Shown: piece after piece, positions 27,657-36,082 of the stretch | How positions within the stretch are numbered: the first letter of the stretch is position 1 | Layout: each line of letters begins with the position of its first letter | DNA from: Thiosocius sp942490985 | GTDB lineage: Bacteria; Pseudomonadota; Gammaproteobacteria; Chromatiales; Chromatiaceae | Reading direction: 5' to 3' | Length of the DNA: 64,000 nucleotides | NCBI GenBank assembly: GCA_942490985.1 | Contig: CALNYW010000001.1 | Coordinates: forward strand, 413,108-477,107 | Position numbers and translations under genes: made by a program | Notes under the pieces: generated by a model | The model's input: the letters and a program-made list of their open reading frames with translations, nothing else | The model's database searches: none | What the model was told of the DNA's origin: nothing

Positions 27657-28323
27657 ATGCAGCAAACCACACGCCAATCTGAATTTCCGGCTTCACAGCC
27701 AGTGGCCTCGCCTCATTTAGAAACGAATCAGCCTGATGTGCTGCATCACATCCCCCACCGCGGTGTGAAGCGCTGCCTGTGGCAGCGTCCGGGCAAGCAG
27801 GCAGTCACGAGGGAACTGTCAATCCTTCAGGGGTCACCCCCTGCCGGATGCGCGTTGCTGGACATATCCCGCATCCTTCGATGACGACGTTTGCGCGCTC
27901 CTGGGGCAACAGGCTCTCGATCCCTTGGTGTTCGAAAATTGGCGCATCGATCTGAGCCGGCTGGATGAGCTGTTCTCCTGTGCAAGCGGGGAGCGTGAGG
28001 TGGCCCTGCGGCTGGGGATTACCGGTGACGACTGTTGCCGGCGCTTCGATGTCGGTCGCACACCCCTGCGATTGCTGCGCACCTAACGCGGTCGGTGTAC
28101 CGAATGGCTGCCCGATGCGCAGGTCGGTCGCGTGGCGCAGGCAAACGGCGCGTCCAACGATGGCATCATTCGCGCCGGCGAATCCTCGCAGTTCAAGTCG
28201 TTCTGGGTCGGTGCCAAGAAGGGCGATGCCTTTCCCGGCAATGCGGGGCACGGCCTCGTGCATCGTTCGCCGCCGCCCGCGGGCACAGGGCAGACCCGCG
28301 TGCCGTTCTGCCTGGACTGTTGA
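27657..28323 (+). pseudogene. DUF1826 gene, disrupted by a frameshift and a stop
   Basis: Three pieces together look like one DUF1826 protein of about 220 aa. An N-terminal piece from ATG 27657 ends in a stop near 27884; a shift near 27850 leads into a frame reading ASFDDDVCALLGQQALDPL and LRLGITGDDCCRRFDVGR, interrupted by TAA at 28084-28086. The same frame then continues TEWLPDAQVGR and the family hallmark FWVGAKKGDAFPGNAG, LVHRSPPPAGTGQTRV, CLDC. DUF1826 proteins are linked to zinc limitation. Two lesions argue for a real pseudogene rather than one base error. Confidence 0.7.
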
Positions 28324-28326
28324 GCC

Positions 28327-28563
28327 ATGACCGCAACGAACATCACGCCCGCCCCGACTGCTGCGGAGCCAACCTGGCGGCGGGTTATTGATCTTGCTGA
28401 TCTCGTCGAGATCTTCGATCCCGAGATGGGGGTCTCTCCCTGGCAACCCGAGATAGACCCCGCCATCAAGACCTACCTGTCGGAACAGCAGCAGATACGC
28501 GAGCTAGAGACCATCGAACCGCTGTCGTCAAGGGCGAGGACCCCAGCGTGGCCAAGAGCCTGA
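28327..28563 (+). pseudogene. N-terminal fragment of a second DUF1826-like protein
   Basis: Three bases after the previous remnant an ATG opens a 78-aa frame whose residues 14-60 (WRRVIDLADLVEIFDPEMGV, SPWQPEIDPAIKTYL) match the N-terminal part of DUF1826. It then runs out of frame into the Fur/Zur tail that follows. The two genes appear joined by a deletion. It could be expressed as a short protein, but the family normally needs the C-terminal half. Confidence 0.5.
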
Positions 28564-28658
28564 AGGCGGCCGGCAAGTCGATCGGGTTCCGCAGCAAGCG
28601 GCCGGTTGTTGAGGTGCTGGGGACCTGTGCGCAGTGCTTTGAAAAGCAAAATTATTGA
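28524..28658 (+). pseudogene. C-terminal remnant of a Fur/Zur-family regulator
   Basis: The frame from 28524 to TGA 28656-28658 encodes GEDPSVAKSLKAAGKSIGF followed by RPVVEVLGTCAQCFEKQNY. GF...R.VVEV.G.C..C is the typical end of gammaproteobacterial Zur/Fur proteins, where the CxxC binds structural zinc. The DNA-binding half is missing, so the local zinc regulator has been lost or lies elsewhere. Confidence 0.55.
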
Positions 28659-28714
28659 CGCTGGTCCAACAACCAGCTCGAGTTCTATCTATTCAGCTGT
28701 AGGAGACATTGAAC

Positions 28715-29359
28715 ATGAAACCGAATCGAATCGCCCTGACGCTTTCCCTGCTTGCTCCGTTTGTGCTCGTCGCCCCTGGGGTCAGCGCGAAAGAACATCA
28801 CGAGCACGAACATGACCATGAAAAGCGCCAGTATGGCGCCCATGTACACGGCATCGCAGCGCTGAACCTGGCGCTTGAGGGTAAGGAGGTGCATATGGAA
28901 CTCGATAGCCCGGCCGCGAACATCGTCGGCTTCGAGCATGCGCCTTCGTCGGACGCCGATCATGCCGCACTGGATAAGGCTGTCGCGGTGTTGAAAAATG
29001 GTGAGCAATTGTTCAGGTTCAATTCGGAGGCAGGTTGTCGCATGCAACGGGCAAAGATTACCTCGGCGTTGCTGGACGAGGAGCATGGCGAACATGCGGA
29101 AGATCACGGCCACGACGAGCACGAGCATAAAGAACAAGGGCACGAAGAGCACGGTCACGACGAGCATGCGGGTGACACTCACTCGGACATCGATGCTGCC
29201 TACCATTTCGAGTGCGATCAGCCGGGTAAGCTGACGCAGCTATCGGTAGAACTCTTTGCAGCCTTTCCAGGTATGGAGGAGCTCGATGTTCAATACGTCA
29301 TCGACAGCAAGCAGGGTGCCGCCGCACTCACGCCGGCTGCTCATGTTGTCGAGTTCTGA
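28715..29359 (+). CDS. DUF2796 His-rich periplasmic zinc protein, ZrgA-like
   Basis: 214-aa exported protein: signal peptide ending near VAPGVSA, then a His-rich N-segment (KEHHEHEHDHEK), a DUF2796 core (GAHVHGIAALNLALEGKEV, ELDSPAANIVGFEHAP) and a second long His/Glu/Asp-rich metal-binding stretch at residues about 125-160. It should bind zinc in the periplasm and feed the ABC machinery of the next genes, as proposed for the Zur-regulated zrg system of Vibrio. AGGAGA lies upstream of the ATG; a TTG at 28709 is less likely. Confidence 0.82.
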   Translation: MKPNRIALTLSLLAPFVLVAPGVSAKEHHEHEHDHEKRQYGAHVHGIAALNLALEGKEVHMELDSPAANIVGFEHAPSSDADHAALDKAVAVLKNGEQLFRFNSEAGCRMQRAKITSALLDEEHGEHAEDHGHDEHEHKEQGHEEHGHDEHAGDTHSDIDAAYHFECDQPGKLTQLSVELFAAFPGMEELDVQYVIDSKQGAAALTPAAHVVEF

Positions 29360-29433
29360 GGCTTGATTCTGGCATGGCCCGGCACCGCATTCACGCGCCG
29401 GCCGGGCAGTTCCGGTGAAGAGGGAAGCGTCAA

Positions 29434-30141
29434 TTGGTTATCGATGTAAGTGACCTGGAGTTCCGCTGGCAGAAGGATTCGCCAGCAGTTCTGTCCATCG
29501 ACAGCTTCCGGGTAACCCCGGGGGAATGTCTTTTCATCAAGGGCCCGAGCGGTAGCGGTAAGAGCACCTTGTTGAGCCTGCTGTCTGGCGTGACAACGGC
29601 GGTGGCGGGATCTGTGCGTGTCATGGGTCAGGAGCTGGAACGGCTTGGCAGTGTTCAGCGCGATCACTTTCGGGCAGATCACATTGGCTACATCTTTCAG
29701 ATGTTCAACCTGATCCCGTACCTGTCGGTGGTCGACAACGTCATGCTGCCGTGCCGGTTCTCCGCACGCCGTCGCGCCAACGCACTGCAACGAGGCAAGG
29801 GTCTGGAGGCGGAGGCGAGACGCCTGCTGCAGCATCTCGACATGGATCACCCGGATCTGCACCGCCGCGCAGTTACGACACTCAGTGTCGGACAGCAGCA
29901 GCGCGTTGCGGCAGCGCGTGCCCTGATGGGCTCGCCTGAACTGCTGATTGCCGACGAGCCGACCTCGTCACTCGATGCGGATCACCGTGAATCCTTCATT
30001 CGGCTGTTGTTCGACGAGTGCCGCGGCGTGGGGGCCACGCTGATCTTCGTCAGCCACGATGCCTCGCTGGAACATCTGTTCGACCGGACGATCGATCTTG
30101 CCGAGATCAACCGGGCAACCCCCGGCGCGCAGGAGGCCTGA
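29434..30141 (+). CDS. ABC transporter ATP-binding protein of zrg-type zinc locus
   Basis: 235-aa ATPase of the LolD/MacB clade. Walker A KGPSGSGKSTLL is at residues about 33-44, Walker B LLIADEPTSSLD, and the H-loop His is in FVSHDAS. The signature is degenerate: LSVGQQQRVAAARAL has V in place of the first G. The TTG start has GAGGGAAG upstream. It lies 74 bp after the His-rich protein gene and 5 bp before the permease gene. Confidence 0.83.
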   Translation: MVIDVSDLEFRWQKDSPAVLSIDSFRVTPGECLFIKGPSGSGKSTLLSLLSGVTTAVAGSVRVMGQELERLGSVQRDHFRADHIGYIFQMFNLIPYLSVVDNVMLPCRFSARRRANALQRGKGLEAEARRLLQHLDMDHPDLHRRAVTTLSVGQQQRVAAARALMGSPELLIADEPTSSLDADHRESFIRLLFDECRGVGATLIFVSHDASLEHLFDRTIDLAEINRATPGAQEA

Positions 30142-30146
30142 TTTTC

Positions 30147-31406
30147 ATGGCGATCTTTTCTCTGGCCTGGAAGAGTCTGATGAACCGGCGTTCCACGGCA
30201 TTACTGACCATCACATCGATTGCCCTCAGCGTGGCGCTGCTGGTCGGCGTTGAGCGGCTGCGCACCGAGGCGCGTGAGAGTTTTGCGAATACTCTGTCCG
30301 GAACCGACCTGATCGTCGGTGCGCGTAGCGGGCCGGTGCAACTGCTGTTGTACGCGGTGTTCCGGATCGGCGACGCCACGAACAATATCTCGTGGCAAAG
30401 CTATCAGGACATTGCCGCACATCCTAAAGTGAGTTGGACGGTGCCGATCGCGCTCGGTGACTCGCATCGCGGATTTCGCGTACTGGGCACCACCCCCGCT
30501 TACTTCGACCACTACCGCTACGCGCGCAATCGCCCACTCGAGATCGCTGAGGGGCAGAGGTTTTCCGATCTCTATGATGCCGTAGTGGGCGCCGAGGTCG
30601 CGGCGAAACTGGGTTATGAGATCGACGACTCGATCATCGTTGCGCACGGTGCAAGCGATGTCAGTTTTGCCCGCCACGATGACAAACCGTTCCGGGTGGT
30701 CGGCATTCTCGCGCGGACCGGTACGCCGGTCGATCGCACCGTGCACGTCAGTCTCGAGGCGATCGAGGCGATACACGTCGACTGGCAGAGCGGGGCACCG
30801 ATTCCTGGCGTGGCGGTCTCGGCCGAGCAGGCACGCGCGATGGACCTTACGCCGAACGCGATCACCGCTGCGCTGGTCGGGCTGAAGTCGAAGATCGCGA
30901 CCTTCCAGGTTCAGCGGTTCGTCAATGACTACCCCGAGGAGCCGCTGTCTGCGGTCCTCCCCGGGGTGGCGCTCAGTCAGCTGTGGAACCTGATCGGCAT
31001 CGCCGAGAATGCCCTGCTCATCGTCTCGGCATTTGTCGTGGTTGTCGGTTTGTTCGGCATGCTGACGGCGCTGTTGACGAGCCTCAACGAGCGACGCCGC
31101 GAAATGGCTATCTTGCGCTCGGTCGGTGCCCGGCCCGGCCATGTGTTCGCGTTGATCATGGGCGAGGCGCTTGTTCTCACCCTACTCGGCGTATTGTTCG
31201 GTCTGTCCTTGCTCTACCTGCTGCTGCTCGTTGGTCAGCCGATCATCGAGAGCCGATTCGGACTCTTCATTGAGATAGGTGGCCTCTCTACTTATGAGTC
31301 GATCCTGCTTGGTGCGGTGGTGGCTGCGGGCTTCCTGGTGGGTAGCATCCCCAGTTACCGGGCCTATCGGCTTTCGCTGGCCGACGGGCTGTCGTTGCGG
31401 GTATAG
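30147..31406 (+). CDS. ABC permease (FtsX/MacB type) of zrg-type zinc locus
   Basis: 419-aa membrane protein with one N-terminal helix, a periplasmic domain of about 240 residues and three C-terminal helices (ALLIVSAFVVVVGLFGMLTA, ALVLTLLGVLFGLSLLYLLL, ILLGAVVAAGFLVGSIPSY), the MacB-like fold. The ATG at 30147 follows AGGAGG and gives a standard cytoplasmic start (MAIFSLAWKSLMNRRSTALL). Together with the ATPase it would move zinc or energise its hand-over. Direction of transport is not proven by sequence. Confidence 0.82.
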   Translation: MAIFSLAWKSLMNRRSTALLTITSIALSVALLVGVERLRTEARESFANTLSGTDLIVGARSGPVQLLLYAVFRIGDATNNISWQSYQDIAAHPKVSWTVPIALGDSHRGFRVLGTTPAYFDHYRYARNRPLEIAEGQRFSDLYDAVVGAEVAAKLGYEIDDSIIVAHGASDVSFARHDDKPFRVVGILARTGTPVDRTVHVSLEAIEAIHVDWQSGAPIPGVAVSAEQARAMDLTPNAITAALVGLKSKIATFQVQRFVNDYPEEPLSAVLPGVALSQLWNLIGIAENALLIVSAFVVVVGLFGMLTALLTSLNERRREMAILRSVGARPGHVFALIMGEALVLTLLGVLFGLSLLYLLLLVGQPIIESRFGLFIEIGGLSTYESILLGAVVAAGFLVGSIPSYRAYRLSLADGLSLRV

Positions 31407-31416
31407 GGAGTCGATC

Positions 31417-32061
31417 ATGCGTCGTTGGTTTTTCCTGTCACTGGCCTTTTTGAGCACGCTGGCGCTCAACGGTTGCGATCGGCTCGGCGGTGAGCAGGTG
31501 CATGCCGCGACACAGACGGCAGCGGCAGCGCAAGCGGCACAAGCCGTTGAGGCAGAGGACCTTGCTCCAAACGAAGAAGTCACCTGGCTCGATGACACCG
31601 GGGGTGTGACGGTCAAACAAATCGATTGGGATGCGTTGATTCCCGAGGACTGGCAGCCGGAGACACTGATGCGCGACGTCGACATCGACAACCTCAGCGA
31701 CGATGATCCACGCGCGCAGCAACTTCTCGACAAGCTGAAGGCCCTGTGGGATGAGGCGCCGGTCGTGCCAACGCTCGAGGGTCAGCGGGTCAAGCTCCCG
31801 GGCTTTGTTGTACCGCTCGAGATGGATGCGACGAAGATAGACCAGTTCCTCCTGGTGCCGTACTACGGTGCGTGCATCCACATACCGCCACCGCCGGCCA
31901 ACCAGACCATCCATGTCGTGACGCGGGAAGGCAAGGCATTCGAAGGTCAGCTGTTCGACGCGGTTTGGGTGACCGGAACCATGCGGGTCGAGCGCATATC
32001 AAGCGATCTGGCAGAAGCCGGTTACCGGCTGGAGGATGCCAGCGTAGTGCGATACGAATAG
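31417..32061 (+). CDS. DUF3299 lipoprotein of zrg-type zinc locus
   Basis: 214-aa lipoprotein; signal FFLSLAFLSTLALNGC ends in a lipobox LNGC. The C-terminal half has the DUF3299 pattern: VKLPGFVVPLEMDATKIDQF and LLVPYYGACIHIPPPPANQT. This family recurs next to DUF2796 and MacB-like genes in zinc-limited regulons and probably forms the envelope partner of the transporter. It begins 10 bp after the permease and ends the operon. Confidence 0.78.
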   Translation: MRRWFFLSLAFLSTLALNGCDRLGGEQVHAATQTAAAAQAAQAVEAEDLAPNEEVTWLDDTGGVTVKQIDWDALIPEDWQPETLMRDVDIDNLSDDDPRAQQLLDKLKALWDEAPVVPTLEGQRVKLPGFVVPLEMDATKIDQFLLVPYYGACIHIPPPPANQTIHVVTREGKAFEGQLFDAVWVTGTMRVERISSDLAEAGYRLEDASVVRYE

Positions 32062-32232
32062 TGTGGCGTCCTCACCCCGGCTGGATCGAGTCCGATCCCG
32101 GTCGTAACTGGTTAGCGGGCAGGGGGTTGTTTCGTGAGATGCCCATTGGCTTGGCGTCAGATGGTGAACGACGCCGGTGCTCGTCAGGCCCTATCGCCTT
32201 TGAACACCACGACGCCACCTTGGTCCCTTTTT

Positions 32233-32347
32233 GAGCAGGGAACCGGCCGATGCTGATAGCGGTATGGGGTTGTGGGGGTTGGAGGTTCGACTCCCCTCAC
32301 TAAAACCAATCAAAAGCGAGGCTTAGGCAACAAACCTAAGCCTATTT
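32233..32347 (+). repeat. tRNA-3-prime-end-like repeat with terminator, copy 1
   Basis: GGCCGATGCTGATAGCGGTA leads into a T-arm-like segment (GGAGG, loop TTCGACT, CCCCT) and an ACCA end, followed by a palindrome AGGCTTAGG...CCTAAGCCT at 32318-32343. The same arrangement recurs at 58743-58855. The 5-prime half of a tRNA is absent, so this is not a functional tRNA but looks like the duplicated 3-prime end left by an integrating element. The remaining part of 32062-32428 shows no gene. Confidence 0.55.
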
Positions 32348-32428
32348 ATCCGGTGCGATCAGCGCGATGCCCTGCAGGACCCATCTCCAGATTTTGCCCA
32401 TCGTGTTTGCTCCTCGGGTCCAGGTCCG

Positions 32429-33181
32429 TCAACCCTGATCGCTGGCGGCGCAGGCACCACGATATTCGTCGGGCACATTGTCCGGGCAGGCCCCGCACGC
32501 CTCGTTGCCCGGTACGGCAAAGTCAATTTTGCGCGGGTAGGGCAGGTCGAGACCATTCATCAACTCGACGAAATCTTCCCTGGACCGGCCCAGTCCGAGG
32601 CGCGGATTGCGCGCTTTCTCCTGTGCGATGCTGGATACAAAACGACCTTCGTAATCGTGCGCCGGGTAGACCAGCGTTTCGTCGGGCAGCGAGAAAAACT
32701 TGTTGTGGATGCTGTTGTACAGATCGCCGGCATTGCCCGACTGAAAATCCGTGCGCCCGCATGCGTCGATCAGCAGCGCGTCACCGGTAAACAGCAGCTT
32801 CTGCACCGGTCCGTCGATCAGAAAGGCGTGGTGGTGATCCGTGTGTCCGGGCGTGAACAGCGGGTGTAGCGTTACGCTGCCCACGTTGAACGGCCGCCCT
32901 TCTTCGACCCCGATATCGGCACACGGCAGGTCGAGCATGGCAGGGCAGGCGATCTTGCAGTTCGATCGCTGCTTGAGGCGCCTGGCGCCGGTCAGGTGGT
33001 CGGCGTGCACGTGCGTATCCAGCGACGCGACCAGTTCGAGCTCAAGGTCTTTGATGGTCTGCAGATCGCGTTCGACGGTATCGAGTACCGGGTCCAACAG
33101 TATTGCCTGGCGGGTTTCCGGGCAGGCGATCAGGTAGGTGTAGGTGGACGAGTCGCTTTCGATGAATTGTTTGAACAACAT
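32429..33181 (-). CDS. ETHE1-like persulfide dioxygenase (MBL fold)
   Basis: 250-aa metallo-beta-lactamase-fold hydrolase-like oxygenase. The iron-site motif THVHADH, GHTDHHHAF, FTGDALLIDACGRTDFQ and VYPAHDYEG are those of ETHE1/persulfide dioxygenases, which oxidise glutathione persulfide to sulfite. The C-terminal tail NEACGACPDNVPDEYRGACA adds a small Cys cluster. AAGGAG precedes the ATG at 33181. Sulfane-sulfur oxidation fits a sulfur-oxidising phototroph. Confidence 0.82.
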   Translation of the reverse strand: MLFKQFIESDSSTYTYLIACPETRQAILLDPVLDTVERDLQTIKDLELELVASLDTHVHADHLTGARRLKQRSNCKIACPAMLDLPCADIGVEEGRPFNVGSVTLHPLFTPGHTDHHHAFLIDGPVQKLLFTGDALLIDACGRTDFQSGNAGDLYNSIHNKFFSLPDETLVYPAHDYEGRFVSSIAQEKARNPRLGLGRSREDFVELMNGLDLPYPRKIDFAVPGNEACGACPDNVPDEYRGACAASDQG

Positions 33182-33200
33182 GGCCGTTCGGCGCTCCTTC

Positions 33201-33355
33201 TCATGTGTCATGCGTATCTGCGGTGCCCGCTGCAACCCGGTTTTCGGTGTTCATCAGGCGCGCAGGGACATCTCCGTCGAACGTCAGTGTGCGATACGGG
33301 AACGGAATTTCAATACCTGCTTCATCGAGGGCTTTCTGGACTGCCGGCCGGCGCT
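33201..33355 (-). pseudogene. C-terminal scrap of an MscS-type mechanosensitive channel
   Basis: Read on the minus strand, the segment gives RRPAVQKALDEAGIEIPFPY then RTLTFDGDVPARLMN and a stop at 33201. ALDEAGIEIPFPYRTL is the hallmark C-terminus of MscS channels. Nothing resembling the membrane part lies upstream: the catalase-like gene ends at 33355, exactly where the fragment begins. An mscS-like gene therefore seems to have been cut by arrival of the heme-enzyme cluster or by a deletion. Confidence 0.65.
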
Positions 33356-34557
33356 CAGAAGACCTCGTCGCCGCTGGGCTCCAGGTGCGATGTCTGGTTC
33401 ATCTGTTGTCGGAAATTGGATAATTCCGTGTACATCCTGAGGCGTGCCCGACTCTGATTGCCCAGCGGTCGATGCGCCGGGAGGCAGTGCCAGGGATTGA
33501 ATTTAAGGCGCCGGGCGAAATCGAACTGTGCCGGGGTATCGAAGGTCTGTTTCGGGATATGCACCGTTGCGGCGGAGATGAACGGCGAGAGGCTCTCCGG
33601 CCAGCGGACCGCGGCATTCTCGATCGGCATCCGGTGCGGATCCGTTTGCAGCTGGATCTGCAGATCGAACTCGACGTCCTTCTCCTTCAGCGTCCGGACC
33701 ATGTTCTCGCGCAGGTAGTTGAACGGAATCCTGCCGAAAGGCGCGCCCTCGATCCTGCTGTAGACCTCGGTCTTCGGTACGAAGGAATACATCATGGCCT
33801 GGTTCTCACCCAACAGGTAAGGGACACAGCTCCAGTGACGTTGTCCCAGCGGGTTGTACTGGGTCTCGTTCCACAGGCTCTGCATCAAGAAATCGAGCAG
33901 ATGCGGGTCCTTCGGGTTGAGGAAGTAGTAGAGCGGCATGTCGAGCAGGCTCCAGTACTGGAGCTTGGCGTTTTCGCGGGTATTCGGTGTCACGAAGGTC
34001 GGTGTGCAGATCGTGATCAGGTCCTGCGTGAACTTCTCCTCATCTGTCAGCTTTTCCCCGGGGACCCCCATGAGCTTGACCGCCATACTGGTGAATCCGA
34101 CATCGCGGATGTCTGACGGCACGTCCGGCCCGGGCCCGGAAAAGCGCACGTACGCCTGGTAACTGCGCGGCTCGGCGAAAATTCCCTGCCGACAGTGTTC
34201 CGGCAGGTCGTCACGGATGGTGACCGTGGCGCGCAGGATGCCGTGCGTCTTGGTGTTGCCGCCGCGCTCGTAGTGGCCCGGCCGGAAGTGCCCGCGCATC
34301 TGGTCGGCCATCAGGTCGATGATCTCGTCGAGGCTGTGTTGTTCATCGGCGTCGATGCTTTCCTCGGCCAGCGCCAGGCCTTCGTCCCTGCGTCGCAGGT
34401 TGATGAAGAACTGCAGTAGCTTCGCGGTGGGTTCGCGCAGCAAGCTGTTCAACGGGCGGCGGAAAAACGGTTCCAGTCGCCGCTCGATGTGCAGCAACTC
34501 GACCATGATGTCGTGGATGAACTTTAGGATACGTGCCCTGCGTGAACGGGGATTCAT
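33355..34557 (-). CDS. Catalase-related heme protein 1
   Basis: 400-aa cytoplasmic protein of the catalase superfamily. The core has YVRFSGPGPDVPSDIRDVGF and TSMAVKLMGVPGEKL, and the end FNPWHCLPAHRPLG. The distal-side motif is NTKTHGILRA: Thr immediately before the predicted distal His, as in catalase-related allene oxide synthase, where true catalases have Val. The classical catalase proximal Arg-Phe-x-Tyr motif is not evident. These features favour hydroperoxide chemistry over H2O2 dismutation, which is inference. Its start overlaps the DyP stop (ATGA), so the two are translationally coupled; it is the last gene of the cluster. Confidence 0.72.
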   Translation of the reverse strand: MNPRSRRARILKFIHDIMVELLHIERRLEPFFRRPLNSLLREPTAKLLQFFINLRRRDEGLALAEESIDADEQHSLDEIIDLMADQMRGHFRPGHYERGGNTKTHGILRATVTIRDDLPEHCRQGIFAEPRSYQAYVRFSGPGPDVPSDIRDVGFTSMAVKLMGVPGEKLTDEEKFTQDLITICTPTFVTPNTRENAKLQYWSLLDMPLYYFLNPKDPHLLDFLMQSLWNETQYNPLGQRHWSCVPYLLGENQAMMYSFVPKTEVYSRIEGAPFGRIPFNYLRENMVRTLKEKDVEFDLQIQLQTDPHRMPIENAAVRWPESLSPFISAATVHIPKQTFDTPAQFDFARRLKFNPWHCLPAHRPLGNQSRARLRMYTELSNFRQQMNQTSHLEPSGDEVF

Positions 34558-36080
34558 GACGGCTCGCCATCCTGGTCGGTTGCCGGGTCGGCGATGTATT
34601 GCAGCGCGCGCAGCCCCGGCATGAAGAAATAGCCGCCCCCCTTGACGCTGATGAACTGCGGCAGCGCATCGGTGAGACGCGTCGGACCCGACGCATCGGG
34701 TCGACGGAAACGATCTGTTGGTGCCTGGTTCAGCAATGTCGACCGGGTGCCGAGCAGGGGGTCACGTTCGTTCTGAACACCTGCGAACTTGCTGCTCATG
34801 ATCCAGGCGTTCTGTACGAATTCGAACTGGCGCGTGATGTTGCCGACCAGGCAGACGAACTGCAGGCCGCGCTCGGCGCTCGGGGCCCCAGGTTTGACGG
34901 CATCTTCCGGTGCCAGTCTCGGCCCGTAGTTGCGCCCACGCCGCAACAGGCGATGAAACCGCGTCGACGCGACCAGGTCGTCTTCCGGACGGGAAAGGCC
35001 GAAGCCGAGTGCGCGCACCAACCTGCTGAGCAGACCGGTAACGCCGGGCGGATAGTCGCCGTTGCGCGGATTGGTCCGGCGGATGTGCGCGCCGACCGGA
35101 CACCGGTTGCCTGCCGGGTCCGCCGCATAGGTGAAATGGTTCAACGTGTCAGCGGTCGCGATGCCGGGTATCGTATCCGTGGCAGGTTCCACGAGGGGGG
35201 TGCCGTCGCGGTGACGGCCGACCATGCTGGCCGCCAACTGTTCGCGTCTGCTTACCTCCGAGCCGGCGGCCTGGTCGACGAACTGCCAGAAGCCCGGCAC
35301 GTCCTGTTGCAGTTGCCGAATCACGAGGTAACAGCCGTTGCGGCCGAGATCCTTTCTGCCCGGCGCGTCTTCGGCCTCGGGCAGGATGTCGGCCCGCGGA
35401 TCGCGCACCGGATCGATCAGCGGTCTCGGGGTGTACAGCCCGTATTCATTCGGATAACCCAGCACCACGTCGCCGGGCGCCAGCCAATTGGCGTACGCGT
35501 CGCGTCGATGCGGGTCTGTGCTATGTCGCTGTTCCCAGTCGATCCGTGGCTGACTGATGCCGTCGACGAAGCCAAAGGGCTCGGTGGCCTCCAGCACGCC
35601 CGTCGGCAGTTCAGCAAGCAGGTCGAATGCCTGCGCAAACGTCGTGTCGGTGACCTGTTCGCGCCAAGCCGCCAGTCCGCCTTCCGCCGCATACAGCAGC
35701 ACAAGCACGTGTGGAACCCGGTCCGGCCTGCCGCCCCAATCCCAGTGTTCAGGGGCATTGCTGCCGATGTCGCCGAGTCGGCGCGAACGGCTCGGGTCGC
35801 CCGACATGCCGGTGATGAACTCGTCCGAAAATTCGCCGATGGTGTCTTTGTCGAGGCCAAGTGCCGCCAGGCCCGGTGCCGAGAAGGCAAGCTGCAGCGC
35901 GGTGTCGGGCGGTGGGTCCTCGGCGACGGCGCTACTGATCGGGGCGGCTTTGAGCCACTGTCTTGCCGTACCGGCATGCTTGATACCGAGCAGCAGGAAA
36001 GCGCTCTCGGTGAGTCTGCCGTTGCCGAAACGCAACAGCACCTGCATGTCGTCGAAGGCGATGTCGCTGGAAGGATTCAT
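34554..36080 (-). CDS. DyP-type heme peroxidase
   Basis: 508-aa dye-decolourising-type peroxidase. The GxxDG motif is GFVDG at residues 170-174 (Asp173 catalytic), the proximal heme His is H332 in CPVGAHIRRTNPRNGDY, and the distal Arg is within LLRRGRNYGPRL near 380-384. Length fits the larger DyP classes; there is no signal peptide, so it acts in the cytoplasm. The ATG at 36080 lies 2 bp after the preceding stop; an ATG at 36101 (MAKPDLT) would overlap it. It is the central member of a six-gene heme-enzyme run. Confidence 0.83.
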   Translation of the reverse strand: MNPSSDIAFDDMQVLLRFGNGRLTESAFLLLGIKHAGTARQWLKAAPISSAVAEDPPPDTALQLAFSAPGLAALGLDKDTIGEFSDEFITGMSGDPSRSRRLGDIGSNAPEHWDWGGRPDRVPHVLVLLYAAEGGLAAWREQVTDTTFAQAFDLLAELPTGVLEATEPFGFVDGISQPRIDWEQRHSTDPHRRDAYANWLAPGDVVLGYPNEYGLYTPRPLIDPVRDPRADILPEAEDAPGRKDLGRNGCYLVIRQLQQDVPGFWQFVDQAAGSEVSRREQLAASMVGRHRDGTPLVEPATDTIPGIATADTLNHFTYAADPAGNRCPVGAHIRRTNPRNGDYPPGVTGLLSRLVRALGFGLSRPEDDLVASTRFHRLLRRGRNYGPRLAPEDAVKPGAPSAERGLQFVCLVGNITRQFEFVQNAWIMSSKFAGVQNERDPLLGTRSTLLNQAPTDRFRRPDASGPTRLTDALPQFISVKGGGYFFMPGLRALQYIADPATDQDGEPS

Positions 36081-36082
36081 TG

